Part shown: positions 58,917 through 64,000 of the stretch, piece after piece | How positions within the stretch are numbered: the first letter of the stretch is position 1 | Layout: each line of letters opens with the position of its first letter | From: Candidatus Saccharimonadota bacterium | Lineage (GTDB): Bacteria; Patescibacteriota; Saccharimonadia; Saccharimonadales; UBA4665 | Assembly (NCBI GenBank): GCA_020427965.1 | Contig: JAGQNT010000118.1 | Span: 1 to 64,000 of the forward strand | Direction of reading: 5' to 3' | DNA: 64,000 nucleotides | Made by a program: the position numbers and the translations under genes | The notes under the pieces: generated by a model | What the model was told of the DNA's origin: nothing | Seen by the model: the letters and a program-made list of their open reading frames with translations, nothing else | Database searches by the model: none

Positions 58917-60926
58917 ATGAGAATCAGCCACGTCGAGATAAAAAACTACCGGTCAATCGAAGAAATTTCATTTAAGGTGCTCGATCCAAGCATAGCGTGT
59001 TTTATAGGGGGGAATGGTAGCGGTAAGTCAAACATTCTAAGGGCTATCGCGGCAATGAAAAACAGCGATAAGTTTGATGAAGATGATTTTTACGTAGAAG
59101 CGAGCGACGAAGATGAAATCCGCATTTCCCTAACATTTATCCTTGAAAAGTCGGATGCCGAACTTCTGGAACCCGTAGGGCTAAAGCTGCAAAATGTAAG
59201 TGGCTTTAAGGTTACAAAAGTACAGAAGCTAGGTGGCAAGCCTACTATATATTCAGAATTGTTGGGTTACGATGACATTCTTGAAAAACGTCTTGATACT
59301 AGACTGAACGCCATAACACGTGCCATAACTGCAGAGTTGAAGCCAGAGGACGACCAGGAAGCTCATTTAAAGCTGGGTGAAACTATCCGCAACAGACAGG
59401 AAACTAAGGAAGCAATAACGGGTAGTCTTACTAATCTTCTGACCACCCTAAAGCAGCATGTACCAGACATTTCGACGCTAAACCTTGATGAAAAAGAGCT
59501 ACAAGTTCTAGCTAATTTTAAAGACTACCAGTTCGCATACGACGGTCTGTTTAGCCAGCTTGACATAGAACTGCTTTCGCTTGATGAATACCAAATAGCC
59601 AACGAGGCTCCTATTGAAGAGCTTGCGAGCAGAGTGGCGCACCCCTTCCTATTTGATCTTCTTTCAATCTCTGGCAAAACTTCTACAGATTTCTTAAATG
59701 CCGAGGGAAACAAAAGAATTAATATTTCAGAACAAGCTTCCGAACAACTCACGGCTACCATGCAAAAAGTTTGGGGCTCTCATGGATTGCCACTTGTCGT
59801 ACTTAAGGACAAGAAAGACACCACACTATCCTTTTGCAGCAGGACACCGAATCAGAAAGCTATTCCTCTGGAGAGCGCTAGTAAAGGAACGCAATGGTTT
59901 CTTAGGTTTTATACGAGACTTATTACGGCAAGGAATCATTCGAAACGTATCATCTGGCTCTTTGATGAGCCGGACCTGGGCTTACATGCAAAGTCTCAAC
60001 AGGATTTGGTAAAACTCATCGAGGAGCAATCCGCTGATTCTCAGGTTCTATACTCCACCCACCAACCAATAATGATTCAGTGGCACCGTTTGGAGCGAAT
60101 TCATGTCGTCGAGAATATGCCAGAGTCTAAGCAGGCAAAATTTGGTAAGGGAACCAAAATACATCAAAGATTCTGGGATGATGGAGATTTTGACTCGCCA
60201 CTCAAGGAGATATTAAAGCTCTTTATCGGTGAAGATATTCTTTGGACAAAAGAGCACGTGGTCATCGAGGGTCCTTCAGATTACTTCTACTTTGTTGGTT
60301 GGGCAAATCGCTTTGCTAAAGAAAACCCAAATGCAAAGATTTGGAATGATGAATTTTCGTCTCCAAGTAGAGCTTTTGTCCCAGCTGGAAGTATTACCAA
60401 TATTCCGCTATTTCTATTTTTCCTTACAAAGAGAAATGGTGCAGAAACCGTAAACTGGGCGTCTGTAACTGACACCGGGAAAGACCACACCGACATCAAA
60501 CAAGTCATTAACAGTACTTCCCGGCTCAAAAGGTTTAGTGATCGAGTTATCTCACTAGAGCGGCCAGAAGGAGACAAGATCGAGAAAGATTTTGACGTTG
60601 AAGATCTATTTGATAGGCAAGAGTTCTACGATAAAGCTGCGGAGTATTACAAGGCTGCATATCCTGAGTGCAATTTTCCAAAATACAAAGACCTGTCTAG
60701 CCAAGAGAAAATTACGAAGACTCTAACCACAGAACTCAAGAGGCTCAACAAAGAGAAAATACCTAAAATATCATTCGATAAGCCGGGCGTCGCACAGCAC
60801 ATTTACTACCAATTGGTCGTTGAGAACAAGCCTTTCTCTGATGTCTCTTCTAAAAACTTTAGGGCAACGCTCAATGCAATCAATAAGACATTTAGCCTTG
60901 AGCCGACAGAGCAGCCTGCTGCGTAG
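58917..60926 (+). CDS. OLD-family ATPase/TOPRIM nuclease
   Basis: 669 residues. Walker A GGNGSGKS at 31-38, coiled middle, ABC-like signature region LESASKGTQWFLRFYTRL, Walker B IIWLFDEPDLGLHA, H-loop LYSTHQPIMI. TOPRIM C-terminal part: Glu451 in VVIEGPSDYF, Asp519 in SVTDTGKDHTD, and a further acidic segment FDVEDLFD. OLD nucleases of this class act in phage defence. No UvrD/GajB-type partner follows, so it is the single-gene (class 1) type. It sits in the region next to a serine recombinase. Confidence 0.9.
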   Translation: MRISHVEIKNYRSIEEISFKVLDPSIACFIGGNGSGKSNILRAIAAMKNSDKFDEDDFYVEASDEDEIRISLTFILEKSDAELLEPVGLKLQNVSGFKVTKVQKLGGKPTIYSELLGYDDILEKRLDTRLNAITRAITAELKPEDDQEAHLKLGETIRNRQETKEAITGSLTNLLTTLKQHVPDISTLNLDEKELQVLANFKDYQFAYDGLFSQLDIELLSLDEYQIANEAPIEELASRVAHPFLFDLLSISGKTSTDFLNAEGNKRINISEQASEQLTATMQKVWGSHGLPLVVLKDKKDTTLSFCSRTPNQKAIPLESASKGTQWFLRFYTRLITARNHSKRIIWLFDEPDLGLHAKSQQDLVKLIEEQSADSQVLYSTHQPIMIQWHRLERIHVVENMPESKQAKFGKGTKIHQRFWDDGDFDSPLKEILKLFIGEDILWTKEHVVIEGPSDYFYFVGWANRFAKENPNAKIWNDEFSSPSRAFVPAGSITNIPLFLFFLTKRNGAETVNWASVTDTGKDHTDIKQVINSTSRLKRFSDRVISLERPEGDKIEKDFDVEDLFDRQEFYDKAAEYYKAAYPECNFPKYKDLSSQEKITKTLTTELKRLNKEKIPKISFDKPGVAQHIYYQLVVENKPFSDVSSKNFRATLNAINKTFSLEPTEQPAA

Positions 60927-60996
60927 TAACCTCGATTTCTGCCAACAGACTAAAGTACTCGACAAGCACTTTGATCTCTTCGTCAGTTAGTTTCAT
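60892..60996 (-). CDS. 34-residue ORF coupled to the 60993 gene
   Basis: ATG 60996 to TAA 60892: MKLTDEEIKVLVEYFSLLAE, then IEVTTQQAALSAQG. Its ATG overlaps the TGA of the preceding gene (ATGA), and its end overlaps the 3' end of the OLD gene on the other strand. Resembles the middle of the 60-residue protein at 63096 (MTDEEIQELIDDFDMIAQ), which supports it being real. Confidence 0.5.
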   Translation of the reverse strand: MKLTDEEIKVLVEYFSLLAEIEVTTQQAALSAQG

Positions 60997-61532
60997 GAAT
61001 GTTCCGCAAAGTATTGTTCTACATCAGCTTTAGTGAAGACGAAATCGCTTAGCGGGTCGCCACCCGTCAGTTTGATTGTTTTGGGATCATATTGACGCAG
61101 CGCCATATCATCAACTTCCGGTTCGTTGCCGAGCATTTTGCTGAAAAGCGATTGTGTGTCTTTAGCAATTTGCTGCTCTGTCTGCTTATACGTTGCGTAA
61201 TTTTGTTCATATTCTGCGATTGGCTTTTCGCATTGTTTCTTAACTTGTGCCTTAAAGTTATCCGCAAGCCTATCAAGATGTTTAACTTCTGCCTGCGTTA
61301 TGCCGTAGTACGTATTATCAATAACTACGTCCGTGATTACAGAATCGCCATACTCAACCGAACGCGCACATTTACCGTAGTCATCCTGCTTCTTCTGAAG
61401 ATAAGCTTCAGCAAGTGTGTGTTTATTTACCGTGGTGCTAGACGGCGTACCGTGTGCTCCATTTAAACCAACCAGAAGTAGAATCGCCACGACAATAATG
61501 CCACCCACAACGCGAAGGATTGTACCAATCAT
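60993..61532 (-). CDS. Membrane-anchored coiled-coil protein
   Basis: 179 residues: an N-terminal anchor VVGGIIVVAILLLVGL, then charged helices (LDRLADNFKAQVKKQCEKPI, and YEQNYATYKQTEQQIAKDTQ) and a short C-terminal domain (DPLSDFVFTKADVEQYFA). Two Cys. LemA-like length and layout, but no LemA motif is clear. Overlaps the start of the 61529 gene by 4 nt. Probably extracytoplasmic. Confidence 0.65.
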   Translation of the reverse strand: MIGTILRVVGGIIVVAILLLVGLNGAHGTPSSTTVNKHTLAEAYLQKKQDDYGKCARSVEYGDSVITDVVIDNTYYGITQAEVKHLDRLADNFKAQVKKQCEKPIAEYEQNYATYKQTEQQIAKDTQSLFSKMLGNEPEVDDMALRQYDPKTIKLTGGDPLSDFVFTKADVEQYFAEHS

Positions 61533-61741
61533 TTGCTGGTCTTTCTGCGATAAATTACCACGCCAGCAATTGTAAGTAGCATTATGACTATACGAGTGAG
61601 TGGGTAGTAGCCATGGAGGTCATGGCGCGTAGCTTCAACAACGGTTTCAAAAACAAAGTTGATGAGTACAAACAGTAAAATGGTCGCCAGCACGATTTTC
61701 CACAAAGCGACTGGTTTTGGCGTCTGGCTGGACATGGACAC
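61529..61741 (-). CDS. Small two-span membrane protein behind an attenuator
   Basis: 70 residues: VALWKIVLATILLFVLINFVF and YPLTRIVIMLLTIAGVVIYR, tail RKTSK. AAGGAGTG precedes ATG 61741. It is the first gene of a three-gene operon (61529, 60993, 60892), and a terminator with competing hairpins lies in its leader, so its expression is probably regulated. Confidence 0.65.
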   Translation of the reverse strand: MSMSSQTPKPVALWKIVLATILLFVLINFVFETVVEATRHDLHGYYPLTRIVIMLLTIAGVVIYRRKTSK

Positions 61742-61758
61742 TCCTTGTATTAACTCAG

Positions 61759-61858
61759 GGTGTCCTAATAAAAAAGGACACCTATCTCTAGGTGTCTAAG
61801 CCAGCAGCAGATTTACATCCACTGTGTTCGAGAATAGGTGCCCATTCCCGGACGTAAA
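61759..61858 (-). promoter_or_regulatory. Candidate transcription attenuator/riboswitch
   Basis: In minus-strand terms: a terminator hairpin GACACCT-AGAGAT-AGGTGTC with TTTTTTATTA (61796-61766), and GGACACC (61765-61759), which can instead pair with the GGTGTCC of the terminator's second arm. Upstream, CACCTATTC can also pair with GATAGGTG. An aptamer-like stem TTTACGTCC/GGATGTAAA lies at 61858-61850 and 61820-61812. No known riboswitch recognised. Confidence 0.6.
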
Positions 61859-61904
61859 TAAAAAAATGCTACTGACTTAGACAAGCTAAGTTTAGCACAA
61901 CGGA

Positions 61905-61933
61905 TATAAAAGTGTGTGTCGACTGTGTTGCAA
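61905..61933 (-). promoter_or_regulatory. Promoter of the attenuated operon
   Basis: TTGCAA (61933-61928), 17 nt, TTTATA (61910-61905) on the minus strand. Places the attenuator inside the leader. Confidence 0.5.
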
Positions 61934-61949
61934 GTGTGTAATAAACGTG

Positions 61950-61978
61950 TTGCGCTCGAGTACTATAAGCGCTATCAT
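61950..61978 (+). promoter_or_regulatory. Promoter of a tiny plus-strand unit
   Basis: TTGCGC (61950-61955), 17 nt, TATCAT (61973-61978). Followed by the terminator at 62011 after about 25 nt. Confidence 0.35.
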
Positions 61979-62010
61979 GTAAGTACTTAAGTTAAGTAGC
62001 ATACCAAGGC

Positions 62011-62038
62011 AAAAGAGAGTCCAGTTGGGCTCTCTTTT
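62011..62038 (+). terminator. Strong terminator
   Basis: AAAAGAGAGTCC pairs with GGGCTCTCTTTT around AGTT. No coding sequence precedes it on the plus strand. Confidence 0.85.
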
Positions 62039-62074
62039 GTTTGCGGTCGACTACAGTCGACGTGTTTGCAGTAA

Positions 62075-62116
62075 TAAAAAAGCGGCCTATGGGAACTATG
62101 TCCTATGCCGCTTTTG
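62075..62116 (-). terminator. Terminator after tRNA-Thr
   Basis: AAAGCGGC (62079-62086) and GCCGCTTT (62107-62114) with inner CTATGG/CCTATG; T run on the minus strand. Confidence 0.85.
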
Positions 62117-62122
62117 GTTGTA

Positions 62123-62196
62123 TGGGGTGACTGGAGGGTATCGATCCCTCGCCGCAAGCATACCAAGCGTGCAGGCTACCATTACAACACAGTCAC
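62123..62196 (-). tRNA. tRNA-Thr(GGT), divergent
   Basis: 74 nt with encoded CCA. Acceptor GTGACTG/CAGTCAC, anticodon arm CACGC-TTGGTAT-GCTTG (one C-T mismatch), anticodon GGT, T arm GAGGG-ATCGATA-CCCTC. Oddities: A instead of T at the first T-loop position, poor D-stem pairing, discriminator C. Followed by its own terminator. Confidence 0.65.
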
Positions 62197-62575
62197 CGTA
62201 CCTGTTATGCTAGCAGATTTTTGTCAAAAAGTCTGCTGTATTATTTAGTACGCTAATGGTTACTGACGCTGTTTGTAAACGACTCGAATAAACAGCCGAC
62301 AGAGGTAGAAGTCAATATAACCTGCTGTGTCTCTACGTCTCTGCGGTTTTAACACCCCCCTGTGTTTCAGGGGGAGGGCGTCGTACAATGGCGGCTATTG
62401 TGCGATGACCTTTCGTAGCTAAATCATGTCGCAAAACTCCTTCCGTTCTTGCGACATGAGCGCGTGAAGCCGAATCAATAAAAACATACCCCCACCTTCC
62501 CTTTTTGCCTTTCACCTTCTGCACTCGGTGCGCACGCAAAATTTTTTTCTGAAATGAAGCGTTTAAAATGAAAGT
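62197..62575. other. Intergenic region
   Basis: 379 nt. It holds the tRNA-Thr 5' flank and a CCCCCTG-TGTTT-CAGGGGG hairpin at 62357-62376. A 91-codon minus-strand frame crosses it but is not supported. The TAAAAT box a few bases before ATG 62576 is a likely leaderless promoter. Confidence 0.45.
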
Positions 62576-63037
62576 ATGGCCAAAGGCGACAAAGAGGAAT
62601 TCGATCAACAGAAAATATTGGTAGACATGTACTACAGGTTACTGAATCTGGAACTGAAATTTGATTTATTCGAAAAGAAAATTGAGAGTCTCCAGCAAGA
62701 TATCAGCAATGTTATTTTCGTACGGAGCGAGGTTTTTAAACTTAGGTACGACCACAAAACAAACGAACTTTATATTACCGAGTTCTTTAAAATACCTTTC
62801 GAGGGCAATGAAGCAATTCTGCTTAGAGCCATGTTTAAAAGATCGAGTGGCCTGCCAAAGAAAAGGACTAAGTTCTACCCGACTGAGCTGGCCGGCACTT
62901 TTAAGAAAGAGACTGATGGCCTTAAAACAGCAAAAGCGATTCATGGAACAATAACTAGAATTGACGCCACCATCAAGCACCGTACTATGGGCTTAGAGGT
63001 CTTTAAGATTACTACAAAAGTTTTCTATTTTTTGTAA
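62576..63037 (+). CDS. Uncharacterised protein of the recombinase region
   Basis: 153 residues. N-terminal coiled coil (YRLLNLELKFDLFEKKIESL), then a likely winged-helix or small alpha-beta domain: RSEVFKLRYDHKTNELYITE and FEGNEAILLRAMFKRSSGLP. Similar layouts occur in plasmid and phage regulatory proteins, but no family is clear. Two genes before the recombinase. Confidence 0.65.
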   Translation: MAKGDKEEFDQQKILVDMYYRLLNLELKFDLFEKKIESLQQDISNVIFVRSEVFKLRYDHKTNELYITEFFKIPFEGNEAILLRAMFKRSSGLPKKRTKFYPTELAGTFKKETDGLKTAKAIHGTITRIDATIKHRTMGLEVFKITTKVFYFL

Positions 63038-63095
63038 TTAACAGCTTAGAAGTTCACGAGATTTCGCTGCTTTATCGCTTTGCTTTAATGCCCTT

Positions 63096-63278
63096 GTGCA
63101 GATACGAATCAACCGAGTCATCACGATTGAGCAGGCAAAGAAATTGCTAGGTGATGAAGCTTTGTCTATGACTGACGAGGAGATTCAGGAGTTGATTGAT
63201 GATTTCGACATGATTGCACAATACTCGATCAAAATGGTTCAAGAGTTTAGGGATGATAAAAATAAACAGATTAAATAA
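63096..63278 (+). CDS. Small acidic helical protein before the recombinase
   Basis: 60 residues from GTG 63096 (MQIRINRVITIEQAKKLLGD). Central helix MTDEEIQELIDDFDMIAQYS; tail RDDKNKQIK. Such short proteins often precede large serine recombinases on CPR mobile elements. The 34-residue ORF at 60892 resembles its centre. Ends 8 nt before the recombinase start. Confidence 0.65.
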   Translation: MQIRINRVITIEQAKKLLGDEALSMTDEEIQELIDDFDMIAQYSIKMVQEFRDDKNKQIK

Positions 63279-63286
63279 ATGCTAGA

Positions 63287-64000
63287 ATGGTTCTAACTAT
63301 GGAATGTGTCGCGTACGTGAGGGTATCGTCAGACGAACAGGTGCAAGGCACCAGTCTAGATACGCAACAAAAAGCTTGTATTGATTTCGCTAAGGCTCAG
63401 GGCTGGAAATTACCAAAAGAAAATATATTTCGGGATGAGGGTGAATCGGCTAAGGCTACTAATCGCCCGCAGCTCTTAGCCATGCTGGAATTCTGCCGAA
63501 AGAACAAAGGCAAAATAGCACATTGCATTGTCTGGAAAGTCGATAGGTTTGCCAGAAATTCTGATGATCACGTAACCTTGCGCATGGTACTTAGAAAAAG
63601 TGGCGTTTCGCTAGTGTCCGTAACAGAGCCTATTGATGACAGCCCGACCGGCAAGCTTATGGAAACCATGCTCTCTGGCTTTGCACAGTTCGACAACGAG
63701 GTCAGAACGTTCAGAACGACTGAAGGCATGAAGAAACGCCTAGAACAAGGCGGATGGCCGCATGACGCGCCTATAGGCTACCTCAAAAGCCGTACGGCGC
63801 AAGGCATCACCAGTATCACGCCTGACCCTGAAATGGCTCCGAAGCTCAAAACATTCCTAGAGACATTTGCAACTGGGCAATATACCGTCAGACAAGCTAC
63901 TGATTTAGGCTACGAGCTTGGCATACGAACCAAGAAGGGCGAAAAACGAACGTGGCAAACCGTCGAGAATACACTCAAGAATCCTATTTACGCCGGCCTG
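63287..64000 (+). CDS. Large serine recombinase (partial, 3' end outside window)
   Basis: About 238 codons seen from ATG 63287 (or ATG 63299). The catalytic domain starts CVAYVRVSSDEQVQGTSLDT with the nucleophile Ser in RVSS; the conserved VWKVDRFARNSDDH and FAQFDNEVRTFRTTEGMKKR follow. Then the recombinase domain begins (GGWPHDAPIGYLK and a TLKNPIYAGL end). These enzymes integrate and excise elements without a host factor. The stop is outside the window, so the extent of its element is unknown. Confidence 0.95.
   Translation, partial: MVLTMECVAYVRVSSDEQVQGTSLDTQQKACIDFAKAQGWKLPKENIFRDEGESAKATNRPQLLAMLEFCRKNKGKIAHCIVWKVDRFARNSDDHVTLRMVLRKSGVSLVSVTEPIDDSPTGKLMETMLSGFAQFDNEVRTFRTTEGMKKRLEQGGWPHDAPIGYLKSRTAQGITSITPDPEMAPKLKTFLETFATGQYTVRQATDLGYELGIRTKKGEKRTWQTVENTLKNPIYAGL

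Noticed and set aside
61759-61858. T-box, SAM, TPP, c-di-GMP or fluoride riboswitch
   Set aside because: None of the conserved sequence blocks I know for these classes are present; reported only as an unclassified attenuator.
62333-62608. 91-codon minus-strand frame
   Set aside because: Starts inside the 62576 gene, crosses a GC-rich hairpin, no ribosome site, composition not protein-like.

Overview
The window looks like a chromosome segment of a Patescibacteria/CPR bacterium, most probably Candidatus Saccharibacteria (TM7) or a close relative. This is inferred from the compact standard-code gene set (TGA is used as a stop), the type IV pilus island with several large prepilins, many short lineage-type membrane proteins, and promoters whose -10 box lies only 6-9 nt before the start codon (leaderless mRNAs). 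The taxonomy is not proven by anything in the window.

Layout. 1-3.4 kb: secreted lamin-tail protein (cut by the window edge), PRC-barrel protein, recA-recX. 3.4-4.1 kb: a REP-associated Y1 transposase between inverted copies of a palindrome that recurs at 39.9 kb (inside lepA) and 42.2 kb. 4.2-14.7 kb: type IV pilus island (pilB, pilC, major pilin, three minor prepilins on the other strand, pilM, pilN, pilO and a small partner). 14.7-23.1 kb: ruvB, a PPC-domain gene, ruvA, ruvC, yebC and comEC with small secreted or membrane proteins, so DNA uptake and recombination genes sit next to the pilus. 23.26-25.9 kb: tRNA-Lys followed by three decayed copies of its own 3' end and accessory genes. 26.0-29.6 kb: two ATP-grasp ligases, a retropepsin-like protease and an unknown partner. 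29.7-37.4 kb: heat-shock genes (dnaJ, dnaK, grpE, hrcA) with four CIRCE-type operators. 37.4-48.4 kb: nucleotide kinase, lepA, murJ, a TraG/VirD4-like ATPase, ftsH, tilS, HD hydrolase. 48.5-51.7 kb: TauE-like transporter, phosphatase, a nested tRNA(CAT) locus, two cupredoxin-like proteins, a MarR regulator and a tiny transcription unit. 51.8-55.2 kb: purC, purE, a half-length PurN-like gene and thrC. 55.2-58.5 kb: metabolic and housekeeping orphans. 58.5-64 kb: accessory region with an OLD-family ATPase/TOPRIM nuclease, small membrane proteins behind a probable attenuator, an aberrant tRNA-Thr and a large serine recombinase cut by the window end.

The most unusual signals are non-coding. A hairpin with GA-rich flanks occurs five times, with a paired-base change between two copies. 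Three independent palindrome families are present, two of which lie in frame inside essential genes. One complete tRNA is nested exactly inside a split copy of itself. A mutually exclusive hairpin set precedes a small membrane gene. All coordinates, translations and motifs were read by eye from the sequence; no database search was made.
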